NCBI GenBank assembly: GCA_028554755.1
Contig: JAPTOF010000017.1
Location: forward strand, 3,224,001 to 3,288,000
DNA length: 64,000 nt
Reading direction: 5' to 3'
Source: Cordia subcordata
Taxonomy: Eukaryota; Streptophyta; Magnoliopsida; Boraginales; Cordiaceae
Shown here: piece after piece, positions 23,701 to 34,399 of the stretch
Position numbering within the stretch: the stretch's first letter is position 1
How the letters are laid out: each line of letters opens with the position of its first letter
Program-made: the position numbers and the translations under genes
The notes under the pieces: model-generated
The model's input: the letters and a program-made list of their open reading frames with translations, nothing else
Databases searched by the model: none
What the model was told of the DNA's origin: nothing

Positions 23701-24110
23701 AAGTGGGTTTGGAAATTTTTTTGGTGATTTTGATGTTTAGAGCGGTGTTTATGGTGGAAGAAGGTGGTGGTGATAGAAGACTTGGTGATGGGTTTCTTTG
23801 GAGAAGAAGAAAGGGGCTAATTTGAAATAAAACCAAGGTTAACGTTTTTAGTAGAAAGCCTTATGTTCTTGCATGCCTACACTTAAGCCCCCAATGTGCC
23901 ATTTTTTTAGAAATCAGCTCTAAAACTCACCAAAATTCCAAAGCAACTCGTACTTGTAAACATCAAAACTCTCATAGAACATATTTAGACCAAAGTTAGG
24001 GTTTCTAAGGAAGACGATGATCAAAATTAATAAAAAAATTCCTAAAAAATTGGAAAAAAATTTGTAAAAATTAGAAATTAACTAGAAAACTCAAAACTAA
24101 AATTTCTAGC
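20777..24110 (-). other. Athila interior between pol and the 3' LTR
   Basis: Athila elements often carry an extra ORF here. On the minus strand the frames at 23836-23645 and 23578-23225 are Ser/Pro/Thr-rich and unlike known proteins. The region 20790-22750 is A-rich on the plus strand and noncoding to the eye. No product is claimed. Confidence 0.45.
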
Positions 24111-24440
24111 TCTATGGATTGCCTTTCACCAGCATCTTTGTTTAACATCGTTGACTCGAAGTAGCCAATTCATCTAAACTTTATTTGGAGGCTTCTTCGG
24201 CTCAATTCTCTCATGGATAGACTTCAATCAATGGCCATTAACTTTGATAATTTTGTCATTACTCAAGCCCTTCACCTTAACTGCACCACAAGAAAATAAT
24301 TTAGTAATAACAAAAGGACCTATTTATCTAGTCCATGGATCATTGAGAAACAATTTAAAACTAGAGTGATGATATAAAACTTTTTGTCCAACTAGAAATT
24401 ATTTTCCGACAATAACTTTTCTTGCAAGCTCTTTTCTTTT
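24110..24440 (-). pseudogene. Athila integrase C-terminal remnant
   Basis: Minus-strand pieces in shifting frames resemble the end of an Athila integrase: a LF-NDPW segment, then ITKLFSCGAVKVK and DKIIKVNGH. No DDE core precedes it. The sequence upstream (24450-24899) belongs to the protease-RT linker, so the intervening RT, RNase H and integrase core appear deleted. Confidence 0.6.
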
Positions 24441-24512
24441 CCTTGCAGATTTTTGCCTTCTCATGAGCATTGTTTTTCCTTTTCTTCGATTCTTGGGATG
24501 GGTTGTAACTTC

Positions 24513-25211
24513 CTATATGCACCTCTCTTGTCCATTATAGGTGGATTTGATCAGCTTGAATTTCTCCCATTGGCTTTCTCTGCTTTGTGGCAATTGGTTT
24601 CTGCAAGTCAGTGTTACCTGCAAAATCTTCTTAGATTCTTTTAGCTTTTCAAAAGAGGGACTTTCACAGGAAGTAACATTTATCTTATTATCATCAATTG
24701 TTTCTAAAGCAAAAATACAAGACACCTCACTAAGACTTTTCATGTCATTATAAACATCAAATTTAACAATGTCTTTATCCAACTCAATAGTGAGAATACC
24801 TTTGTACATATCAATTTTAGTCCTAGTTGTACTAAGGAATGATCTTCTTAGCAAAATTTCACAAGACTTAGAAGATGAATCTTCTTCCATATCAAGCACA
24901 TAAAACTTAGTAGGAAAGACAAAATCATTTACTCATACTAAAACATCTTCTAGGACACTTTCAGGATAAACCAAAGACCTATTAGCTAATTGAATAACAG
25001 CTCCTGCTTCTTTCAAAGGTCTTACTTTTCGAGGTCCTGCATTCAAAGCGGAATATGTGGATTTAGGCATGACATTAATAGATGCCTCTAGATCACACAT
25101 AGCTTTCTCAATACCTAGAGAGCCTATTTGATAAGGAATAGCAAACATACCTTGGTCCTTATATTTTGATGGTAATCTCTCTTTAAGTACAACGAAGACA
25201 TTCTCCCCCAC
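24513..25211 (-). pseudogene. Athila aspartic protease and following linker
   Basis: On the minus strand 25211-24933 reads as a retropepsin: IPYQIGSLGIEKAMCDLEAS, then INVMP, ending in SLVYPESVLEDVLV. The catalytic signature is DLEAS where the family has DLGAS; the Asp is kept but the Gly is lost. A shifted frame (24899-24513) continues with LDMEED, ILLRRSFLSTTRTKID and a VYNDMKS block, the usual linker before RT. RT itself is not found. Confidence 0.8.
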
Positions 25212-25219
25212 ACTTATCT

Positions 25220-26740
25220 TTTCATTCCCAACAAGCTTCTTTTTGTTAGTACATAATTCTTTTAGAGATTTTGCAATTTGAAGTACTTGTCTAATTGCAT
25301 CAAGTATGGAAATATTTACCTCGACGTTGCAAAAAAACTCGAAAATCTCATTCTCTTCCTTCTTCTTTTTAGACTTTGCAAATCTTTTGGGAAAGAAGGC
25401 TTAACCACCAGTTCTGTACCATTTTTAGGCTCTATTTCATTGTTGTCCATATCCTTTTCATCATATTCTATGCCCTCTTTTTTGATTTCTTTCTCTATTT
25501 TAGGTGCTGTCAACTTCTCAAGGTGATTACACCTGCATTCTCCTTCAGGTTAATAACTGATTGAGAACGTAATTTACCTCTGGACTCTAACCTACCCACA
25601 GATATTACCAATTAGCTCATTTGGTTCTCAAAATTCTTCATGTTTGCCCTTGTTTTCTATTGAAATTGTTGAGTGTTAAGAGCAAGAGATTTCATAATAT
25701 CCTACAGAGAAGTACCTGAAATTGAAGATGTAGGCTGCGGTTGTAGGGCTGGTTGTGGCTGAAAGTGTTATGGATTTGGTGGATTATAATTTTGTGGCCT
25801 CATTCCATAGCTCAAATTTAAGTGGTCCCTCCAACTGGGGGTTGTATGTATTTGAAAAAGGATTTTATCTTCGCTGTGTTCGATCGAGAAATCCTCCTAC
25901 AATATTTTCTTGTTGGGGATCCTCCTCTTGGAATGTAGGGTAGATATCGGTTAGGTGTCCCACCATGGCACAAATTTTGCAAACTTTTTGAATTAGAACA
26001 CTACCACTTACAACCAAACTTTGAACAAGAAAAGTTAGTTAAGTTAACTTTGAATCAAGAGAAGAAACACTTACCTCATTAACCCTTCATGAAGGCTCTT
26101 GTCTACTCTGAAATTATTGAAAATTTGAAGCCATGATGGAAATCAAGTCCCTAGTTTGTTGAGGTCTTTATCAAAATGACACCTTTACTTGCAGCATCCA
26201 TCATCGTTCTCTCAATTAGAAATAGTCCTTCATAAAAGTATTGGATAAAAGATTATTCAAAAATCTTATGTTGGTGGCAACTTGCACAAAGTCTCTGAAA
26301 TCTCTCCCAATAATCATAAAGCAACTCTGAATCCCTTTGCTTGATGGCACAAATTTCTTTTCTAATCATAACGGCTTTAAAAGCTAGGAAAAATTTGTAA
26401 GGACAACTCTCTCCATCTTTTCTTAAGTAGTGATAAAACCTGATGGAGAATAGAATAACCACTCTTTTGCCGCATCGGCCAAGGAAAAAGGGAAGGCTCT
26501 TAATTTAATTTGGTCCTCCATTATACCATTAGTTCTCATAGTTGAACAAACTATATGGAACTCCTTGAGATATTTATGTGGATCTTCATTCTCCAACCCA
26601 CAGAAAGTGGGCAAAAGACGAATGAATCCTGATTTTAACTCAAAATTCATATTTAGTTTCGAATAAGTGATGCAGAGAGGATGTTGATTTAAAGAGGCAG
26701 TGGCTAATTCACGCAAAGTTCTTTTTGCTTCGGTCATCTC
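25220..26740 (-). pseudogene. Athila Gag remnant
   Basis: The minus strand from 26740 reads ELKSGFIRLLPTFCGLENED, then PHKYLKEFHIVCSTM and KLRAFPFSLADAAKEWL. It continues after a frameshift with RKEICAIKQRDSELLYDYW. This is the retrotransposon Gag core. A knuckle-like CKICAMVGHLTDIYP lies near 25940-25985, with the last Cys replaced by Tyr. A NAGVITLRS block marks the run into protease. Several stops break it. Confidence 0.8.
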
Positions 26741-26949
26741 TTCTTCTTTTCGGACTCACTAGATGATTTGGACAAAGCTTGTAATATTTCGGCTTGTCTC
26801 TCAAGTTGTTTCAGTAACTTCTCTTCTTTTCTCAAGCTCTTTGCAGTCTTTTCAATCTTGACATCAAAATACAACTCACTTGTACAATCTGACCTAGTCA
26901 TAAAAAGGAAAAAATTCTAGCACCAATCCCTTGTAGCAGCGCCAAAATT

Positions 26950-27222
26950 TGATGGGCATTGAAACCACCAAAAATAAATTCGTATCTCTTGCCTCGCAAA
27001 TTAAATTCGAGTACGTGGTGAGAAAGGGCCAAGTCCATAGGGATTAGAGAACTTAGAATATGCTAGTTATGCCAAGTAGATTAATCAAATATGCCGTAGT
27101 TGAAAATGGGGTTTTTAATGCAAAAAATCAAATTAAACAAATTTGTCCAGTATACTAGGCCACAAAACGTGGGCACATAGCTGGGCAGAAAATAGAAAAA
27201 TGTAAATAACAATAAAATTAAA
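26950..27222 (-). repeat. truncated 5' LTR of the Athila-like element
   Basis: It aligns with the terminal 270 bp of the 3' LTR (19358-19630). Homology ends abruptly at about 27222. The missing 1.1 kb would lie to the right, where filler and Tat-2 sequence now start. Confidence 0.85.
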
Positions 27223-27496
27223 TCTCACTACACGCTATAGAAACCAAGCTGCTCGGGCGTCTTGCCTACAGGGTCAAGGAGCTCGTCCTGATCGAGTCGC
27301 TCTTCAAGGCCAGGAGGGAGCTTCAGCAAGACGGTTCACTCAGGGCATCGTGATCCGAGAAGGTGATCCCTCCTTGGCCTAGCCCCAGCCAAGAGCAGGG
27401 TAATAAGCAGCTAGTCAAGGAGGGATCTGAGGACTTTTATGACAGCAGGCCCTTTCAATGTCGTAAGACGCAGGGGGTTCGCATTCGGACCCTACC
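27223..27496. other. GC-rich filler between Athila and Tat-2
   Basis: About 270 bp clearly richer in G+C than its surroundings, with no match to either neighbouring element. The plus-strand frame 27363-27551 crosses into Tat-2 and is not a recognised protein. It could be filler captured at a deletion repair junction, perhaps organellar or genic DNA; the origin is unknown. Confidence 0.5.
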
Positions 27497-30425
27497 TTTA
27501 AGTCGGTCCGACAAAAACGATGATCCTTCAATGCTAAAAAGAATCTGGTAATCCAAGAACAAGTGGAAAAATTGCTAAAAGCAAGCCACATTGAGGAGAT
27601 AAAATACCCAACATGAGTTTTCAATATGGTGATGGTCAGAAAGGCTAAAGGGAGGTGGAGACTCTATGTAGACTTTACTGACTTGAATAAGGCAAGTTTA
27701 AAGGATAGCTTCCCTCTACCAAGAATTGACCAACTGGTTGACTCAATTGTAGGATTTGAGATGCTGTCATTTATGGATGTCTTTTTAGGCTATAACCAGA
27801 TAAAGATGGCACCCGCCGATCAACCACATACGACTTTCATCACCGATCGTAGACTTTACTATTACAAGTTCATGACTTTTAGGTTGAAAAACATCCGAGC
27901 CACCTATCAGTTCATGGTGAACAAGGCATTTAAAGACCAGATAGGTCGAAACATGAAGTCTATATTGATGACTTGCTCATCAACAGCAAGAGGGCAACAG
28001 ACCACATGTTTGACCTCACTAAGGCCTTTCAAACAATGAGAAGGTTCGGGATTAAATTAAATCCAGAAAAGTACGCCTTGGGGGTCAAAGCCAGAAAGTT
28101 CCTAGGGTTTATGGTAACACACCAAGCTATTGAGACGAACCCCAAGAAGATTGAGGCCATACTAAATCTTGAGCCCCCAAAGACCGTGCATGATGTAAAG
28201 TTGCTTTTTGGAAAAGTTGCACCTTTAAGCAGATTTATGTCGAGGTCGGCGGATCGATGCGCTTCGTTCTTTAAAATTCTCTTAAATCTAAAGCATTTCA
28301 AATAGACTTCCAAATGCAAAGAATCATTCGAAGGGATCAAGTCCTATCTGACAAAACCTCCGATCCTCGCTAGGCCCATAGAAAGGGAAATATTACTCTA
28401 GTATTTGTCCAATTCCAATCTCGCAGTAGTAGCAGTTTTAATCCGAGATACAGAAGAAGGTCAAAGACCAGTGTGTATTATGTCAGTAAAATATTAAAGG
28501 GCCCAGAGTTGAGATATAGTGGTCTGGAGAAGTTAGCATTAGTGTTAGTAATGTTGGCCCAAAACTTAAAGCCCTACTTTGAAGCGCACTCAATAACAAT
28601 AATGACTGATCAGCCTCTACGTCAAATCTTACACAAACCGGAGTTATTAGGACGGTTGCTAAAGTGGTCAATTGAATTGAGCAAATACCACATCACTTTT
28701 CAACCAAGGACCACGATTAAAGCATAGGCTCTGGCTGATTTTGTAGTAGATTGCACGCAGCAAGTTAAGCAAGTAGTCGGAGAATGGAACTTATATATAG
28801 ATGGTGCTACAAGTAAGGCTAGATCGGGGGCGGGAATTGTGACTGGGAAGCCCAACGGGACAGAATTAAAGTACACAGTGAAGTTTGAGTTCAAGACAAC
28901 CAGCAACGAAGCTGGGTATAAAGCATTATTGTCGGGGATGAGATTGCTTACAAAGTTGGGGGCAGAGACAGTTAGAGCATACACTAACTCACAGTTGATA
29001 GAAGGCTAAATTAATGGGACTAATGAGTTCAAAGATAGTAAAATGAAGGCTTATTAGGGGTGGGTAACCAAGACAATGGCATCATTCGAAGAGTTCACAC
29101 TTTGACAAATACCGAGAGGAAATAATGTCCAAGCCAATGCCCTATCCAAGATAGCATCTACTTTTCGAGAAGGAGAAGTGATCAATGTTAAAGGGCTTAT
29201 GGGTCCTGCAGTCAATGTGTCACTCATCAATATCACTGATGAGACTGATTGGAGACGCGCGATAGTACAGCACTTACAGCTTGGCGTACTCAGAGAAAAC
29301 AATCGGAAAGCCTCGAAGATGATGAATCGATCATCACGGTTCCTTATCCTCAAGGATCAACTATACAAACGTACTATCGGGGGATCTTTGTTGAAATGTT
29401 TGGGTGTTTTTGAAGGAGAATTCATTATCAGGGAGATGCATGAGGGTATGTGTGGAAATTACTCCGAAGCTAGAACATTGGTACAGAAAGCCATCAGACA
29501 GGGGTACTATGGGCCCAACATTGAGAAGGTAGCTAAAGCAGTTGTTGAGAAGTGTGATCAATGCCAAAAGAATGCCAATATCCAGCATATGGTGGATACT
29601 ATCCTAAGAGTGATAATAAGCCCTTGGCCATTTGCAAAATAAGAGCTTGACTTTATTGGCCCCATGCCACTCGGGAAAGCCCAAAAGAAATTTGCGTTCG
29701 TAGTAGTTAATTATTTCACTAAGTGGGGGGAAGTCAAAGCTGTGGTGACTATAACAGACAAAGTAGCTTGGAATTTTATTTGAAGAAATATCATACGCAG
29801 GTTTGGGGTGCCAAGGAGTATAGTCACTGATCATGGGAGTTAGTTTGACTAGAAGTATTTTCGGGAGCGTACTGCAAAGCTTAAAAATCAACTTACGATT
29901 CTCCGAAGTAACGTACCCTCAAGCTAATGGGCAAGTAAAAGTCATGAATAGAACCGTCATAAATGGTTTGAAGACAAAGCTTGAAGGTGCCAAAGGGTTA
30001 TTGCTGGAAGTACTGCCTAAAGTTCTGTGGGCTTATTGGACGACTGTACATAATAGTACTGGAAAAACTCTATTTCGAATCGTCTACGAATTAGAAGTAG
30101 TCGGACCGATAGAGATTTTATCCCCAACATTGCAAGTCAAACAATTTTCCGAGAAAAGAACGATGAGGTCCTAAAGATTCAGTTAGATATACTTGATGAA
30201 GTTTGAGAGGATGCTCGTTTAAGAAATGAAGAAACAAATGAAGCTCTGAAGCATCAACTAACAGGAAAGGTTCGACCAAAGGACATCAAACTTGGAGATT
30301 TAATGCTTCAAAAACACCACTTCACTAAAGTCAACCTTAATAAACTTGACAAAAATTGAGAGGGCCCTTACCGAGTAGTAAAGGTAATCCAACCAGGAAC
30401 CTTTAAATTGGCCCGCCTGATCCTC
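27497..30425 (+). pseudogene. Tat-2 pol remnant (RT, RNase H, second RNase H, integrase)
   Basis: RT at 27540-28305: YVDFTDLNKASLKDSFPLPR, SFMDVFLGYNQIKMAP and VYIDDLLINSK. The YIDD box is intact but a frameshift directly precedes it. The RT-type RNase H/connection is at 28473-28727 (MTDQPLRQIL). The additional RNase H typical of Tat elements is at 28785-29160: YIDGATSK, SNEAGYKALL, then TNSQL and NALSKIAS with Asn where Asp is usual. Integrase zinc region is at 29420-29580 (CDQCQKNA; the second His is Tyr in MCGNYSEA). The core is at 29640-30130: ELDFIGPMPL, SIVTDHGS, then GQVKVMNR with Lys in place of the catalytic Glu. Stops and shifts throughout. Confidence 0.88.
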
Positions 30426-33141
30426 GATTGTTGGCATTGGGGGCATCATCACTGGATGAGGCAGAAGCAGAGGCTATTACCTCCTCAAGAACATCATCGC
30501 GTGCCATAGTTTCTTCAGGAGCAGCATTGTTGTTGCGAAGACGAATCATGTTGTCGAGGATGCCCTCAACCAAGGACTCAAAGAAGAGAGGAGATTTACC
30601 CCGTAGTAACTCCACGCCCCTCCAAACGTCGGCTTCGATGCCGTTTCATATTGAATGCGGCCTTTTTGAAGAGTTCGGAAGTATACTCGACAGAGACTTT
30701 GTACTCCGCAATAACGGAGTCTTGGACATTCTAAAGTTCGGTCTCCAGCTAAGTAGCTTACTGAAGAGCATCATCTTTCTCTCGAAGGGTGGCCCTCCTT
30801 TCTTACTTATGCGAAGCAATACGTTGAGTAGCCTCTCCTTTGTCTTTCTGGAGGTTTTCTACCCTCTCGTTGAGTTTTTCGAAAGCTGCTCGCTAGTCGG
30901 TGTTGACCTCCCCTAAGAGTGGTAATCCGATCACTCCTCTTCTCCACTTCTTCCTCTAGAGCCCTCAACGCTTTGGAGTACTTCTCTTTCAGAGACTGTA
31001 ACTTTCCGCGATGGCACTTCTTGGCATTCTCCCTCGATGCCCTGAGTTGCTTGACCTCCTCTTTGAGCCTATCAACCTTGCGGGCATTGGTGACATCCAG
31101 AGATTGGTTGGCCAATTCATTGATGATGTGGCCCGTGGTCTTACCCACTCAGAAAACTCAGTCTCGAGCTCTCCCATCTAAGAGAAAAAGAAGAAACAAG
31201 TAAGATAAATACAAGAGAATGAAAATATAAATATAGGAACAAGAAAAAGAGAGTAAAAGCAGAAGGGAAAGCCTTACCCTGCTATTGACCATGTGCAGTG
31301 AGAGATGGAGATTGGGGGTACGAGCAGAAGTGATCGGGGCAGAAAGATTCAGACCTAGGACACTTAATGAATCATCAAGACCCCCAGGGATCTCGATGAT
31401 CTAGCAACGGTGGTAGATGGAGGTGGTGGGAGTGCAGGGATGAAAGATGATGAAGCCCTTGTGGTAGAAGTTTTCAGTGGTGGAGAAGCGGGAATAGAAG
31501 ACAATGCTCTATCATGAGCGACGGTGCGAGAGGACTCAACACCATCTGAACGAGGTCCTCTCTGCAACCTATGATGTTGTAAGGGTCTATATTCTTTAAA
31601 ATCCTCGATCCTTCCTCAATAAGCCTTTTATCCTGTTGGTCTCGGCTAGGGCTAAAGTTGGGCTGAGGAGGGCGAGCATCGTCCCTGATGACAATGCCTT
31701 ACGCAGCGTGCCTTGTCTGGGAATCTTAAGAAGCTTGATCAGATCTTATTGATTAGCCCTGAGTGTGCGACGATCTAGCGGGCTGGCTATTGCAAAATGC
31801 AGCCAGTTGTCGCTGTACCTCCTGTTATAGGGTTAGTTTCCTCCTCCTGCTAGAAATACTTAAAAGCACAAGAAGAGAATAATAAGTAAAAAGGTATACT
31901 AATTAGTGAAAAATAGGAAAAGCCTCAAAGGGATCGAAATTCTGACCATCATTTGACCATAGGCAGAACTCAAGATATAATCTTGAGGCCCAATCATATT
32001 AGGGCTTTGATAATCAAGAAACAAACCTTGACCTTTAGCTTTTAGGGTATAGAACGTCTTTTCTTCCTTATTGATTAGCTTAGGGGCATTATTGAGTTCC
32101 TTTCCGATCTCGTAGGGAACACCTAATGTGGTGTATGTGATATTTACAAACCACGAGACAGGAAAGCTAGCAAAGATGTATCTATTATGCCGGCCTTTGT
32201 GGGAGGTTGGATTTCCTTGTAGGATCACCTTGTGGTTCCGAGTTGTTATGTAGTACCACTCTATTTCACGATCTTGGGCCAATTAGGACATGTAGCAGAA
32301 GAGGTTGATAATGGGCTCGATATTGATTGCCTTCAAATACGAATACCATCCGATAATGGTGGCCTAGCTGTTCAGACATAATTGGCTAGGGTAAAACCTA
32401 TAATGATTAAGATAATCTCGGATGAACTCTGGGATCGGTAATCTGACGCCTATAATGAAGAAGTTCCCATAGAACGCAATGTCACCGTCCTTCCCGGCAC
32501 AAGCATACTCCCCTGGATTGGGTAACTTGATGGCGTAGTTCTTGGGTGCCCCCTGACGAAGCTGGATATTGGTTAACATTCCTTGATCGATGACTGGTTC
32601 TCTCTCAAAGGTGTCGAAAGGTTTCTCTTCTTCTCTGGCCAATGAGCCCTCCTCCTTCATAACACCCTCTTCGACCATGTCCTCACCTTCAACAGGGACG
32701 TTATCACCATCTATGAGGTCATCACAATAGAACTCTATGACTTCCTCTCCTTCTATTGACAAGTCAACGTTTAGGGCCTATAGATCAACAGATCTACTAC
32801 CTTGGGCTGCGTCGCCTATACTAGTAACATAGTTATCAAGAAAAGAGATAGGCAAACCATCGGTCACTTCTCTTGGTGAACCTATGTATTCTAAACTATT
32901 CGTGGGTACTAGAATGATGAGGTAGAATCTCTGACTTGGGGAATCTAAAAGAAAATCCTCTCCGAAGATTAAGGCTAAAGCCTCTTTGAGGGTAATAGGG
33001 CTAGTTGGGGCTAAAGTATTAAAGGTCCCAAGGTTGTCGAAAATACCGGAAAGATCTACAGAAACCCTAATCCTATGGTCACTGGACCTAGACTTTAACA
33101 GGCTATTCTCATCATTTGTATGAACTAGGAGAATCAGACAT
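30403..33141 (-). pseudogene. antisense ORF (aORF) of Tat-2
   Basis: Lies on the strand opposite pol, between pol and the 3' LTR. An ATG at 33141 leads, after stops, to LALIFGEDFLLDSPSQRF (about 32980-32930) and an acidic stretch (32762-32600). A conserved core follows: NYAIKLPNPGEYACAGKDGD, GVRLPIPEFIRDYLNHYRFY, then ILQGNPTSHKGRHNRYIF (32230-32160). The C-terminal third has a heptad-rich coiled-coil segment (RLKEEVKQLRAS to LEEEVEKRSD, about 31090-30900), and the ORF ends at a TAA at about 30402. Its tail overlaps the 3' end of pol on the other strand. Stops separate at least five pieces. Related to the Tat-1 aORF at 18648-19357. Function unknown; the coiled coil suggests oligomerisation or partner binding. 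Confidence 0.78.
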
Positions 33142-33303
33142 CAAATAGTTGAACCCAAAATGGAAAAGAAGAAAGCAAAGGAGTAGGTACTTAAGAAACA
33201 AGACCGTTAATGATGACAGAGAGTGGAAAGCAAAAGAGCAATATAGAAGCTAAAGGGAATAAAGAGAATGTTGGAAAGGCATAAGAACAAATAAGCAGAA
33301 AGT

Positions 33304-33345
33304 GGGAAAAAAGGATGAAAATTTCATATTTATATCTAGCATGAA
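33304..33345 (-). promoter_or_regulatory. antisense promoter of the Tat-2 aORF
   Basis: On the minus strand CTAGATATAAATATG is followed by TTTTCATCCTTTTTTCCC, about 190 bp before the aORF ATG. It matches the Tat-1 arrangement (18312-18340) in sequence and position. Confidence 0.55.
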
Positions 33346-33611
33346 ATATTTGAATTTCAAAAGGAAAAAGACGTCAAAGCACCAGTTAAGCGAAGAGTCA
33401 TGTCTCTAGTAGTAGCTCTGTCGTGCGTTTCGAAGAAACACTACAATTGTAGAACAGACACGTCGATTCGCAAAGGTCACACGTGTGCGAGAAGACAAGG
33501 TGACTTAAGAGCACACGTTAAAAACCCAAGAGAAAAGCCTAAAGTATAAAGCCAGGGGATCGGAAAGCATTTGGCAAAGTCTCAGATCAGCACGTTTCTA
33601 AATAGGGCTAT

Positions 33612-34032
33612 TGATATAGGATCGCGTCATACCCGTGACCCTTGACTAGGAAATGGAGTGTAAGGGCAACTCAAGCTTAGGCTGCACCCGAGTTCTTGTC
33701 GGGAATTACCGATAAGGCGTCTTCAAAGTAAATGTTGGCCAACCATTTATAAGGTCAACCGATAAGGCTTCATTGCCCGATAATCAGTTAGTACAAACAG
33801 TATAGAAGCGATACGTGTCCAACTATTCTTAAACTATAAATAAGACCCCATGATCCCAAATAAGGTAACCAATTCACTCTCTTCAATAAAACTTTCCCCC
33901 AAAAGAAATACTAACTTAGGCATTGGAGGTCCTTTAGCTGGTACTACACCGGTGCCTAGATTTTCTTTATTTTGCAAGTAGCTTTAACCAGATATTTTAT
34001 TAAGAAGCATTATGTGGTTCTTCATAGGATAA
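33612..34032 (+). repeat. 3' LTR of Tat-2
   Basis: It starts TGATATAGGATCG and carries CTATAAATAAGACCCC near 33833 and the ACCGGTGCC word near 33950 shared with the Tat-1 LTRs. It ends near GGATAA, with Tat-1 RT sequence directly after. Orientation is opposite to the Tat-1 LTRs. Confidence 0.82.
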
Positions 34033-34035
34033 AAA

Positions 34036-34182
34036 ACTGCCATTTGGAGATGCTTTGTTTAGGTCGGTGAAGTCTAAACAAAGTCTCCACCTCCCGTTAG
34101 CCTTTTTGACTATTAACACATTGGAAACCCATGTTAGGTATTTTATTTCCTGAATGTGGTATGCTTTTAGTAGTATTTTCAT
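34036..34182 (-). pseudogene. Tat-1 reverse transcriptase N-terminal stub
   Basis: The minus strand reads SNVLIVKKANGRWRLCLDFT followed by DLNKASPNG and stops at the Tat-2 LTR. This is the same RT block that Tat-2 has at 27620-27700, so the insertion split the RT just after the first conserved motif. Confidence 0.85.
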
Positions 34183-34399
34183 TGGGTCATGGATTGCTTG
34201 ATTTTTCCTAGCACTAGATGATCGGCGTTTTTTTCAAACTAGCCTAAAGGCAGGGTTGATGTTCAAGTTATACTCAATGACTTTTGGTTCTATCCCTATC
34301 ATATTAGTCGAAACCCAAATAAATATATCAAAATTTAAAGACAAGAATTCAGAGATACCTTATCGGATTTCTTTAATTTGCTTAGCTCCGATGTTGTTT

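Larger units (their letters stand above)
19358..27222 (-). mobile_element. Athila-like Ty3/gypsy element, internally deleted, 5' LTR truncated
   Basis: The 3' LTR is 19358-20776 (1419 bp). A homologous 273-bp remnant of the 5' LTR lies at 26950-27222. Gag and protease read on the minus strand. A tRNA-type primer-binding site (TTTTGGCGCTGCTACAAGG, minus, about 26930-26949) follows the 5' LTR remnant, and a polypurine tract (AGTATGGGAGAATT, 20777-20790 minus) precedes the 3' LTR. RT, RNase H and most of integrase are missing. It was probably inserted in the Tat-1 aORF; the other flank was then lost. Confidence 0.85.
27497..34032 (+). mobile_element. Tat-2: Tat-type Ty3/gypsy retrotransposon, 5'-truncated
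   Basis: Plus-strand RT, RNase H and integrase are followed by a minus-strand aORF, a polypurine-like AAATAGGGCTAT and an LTR (33612-34032). Its right end abuts Tat-1 RT sequence, so it inserted into the Tat-1 RT in opposite orientation. The 5' LTR, gag, protease and start of pol are gone; homology begins at a VRQKR-SFN block near 27497. Confidence 0.85.

Noticed and set aside
23225..23836. envelope-like ORF of the Athila element
   Set aside because: The frames are short and Ser/Pro-rich, with no convincing signal peptide, membrane segment or family motif.
27363..27551. 62-codon plus-strand frame as a gene
   Set aside because: It spans the filler/Tat-2 junction and matches nothing recognised; composition alone is not evidence of coding.
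30428..30916. 162-codon plus-strand frame
   Set aside because: It is the complement of the Tat-2 aORF, whose motifs are conserved with Tat-1. The plus frame has no family resemblance.
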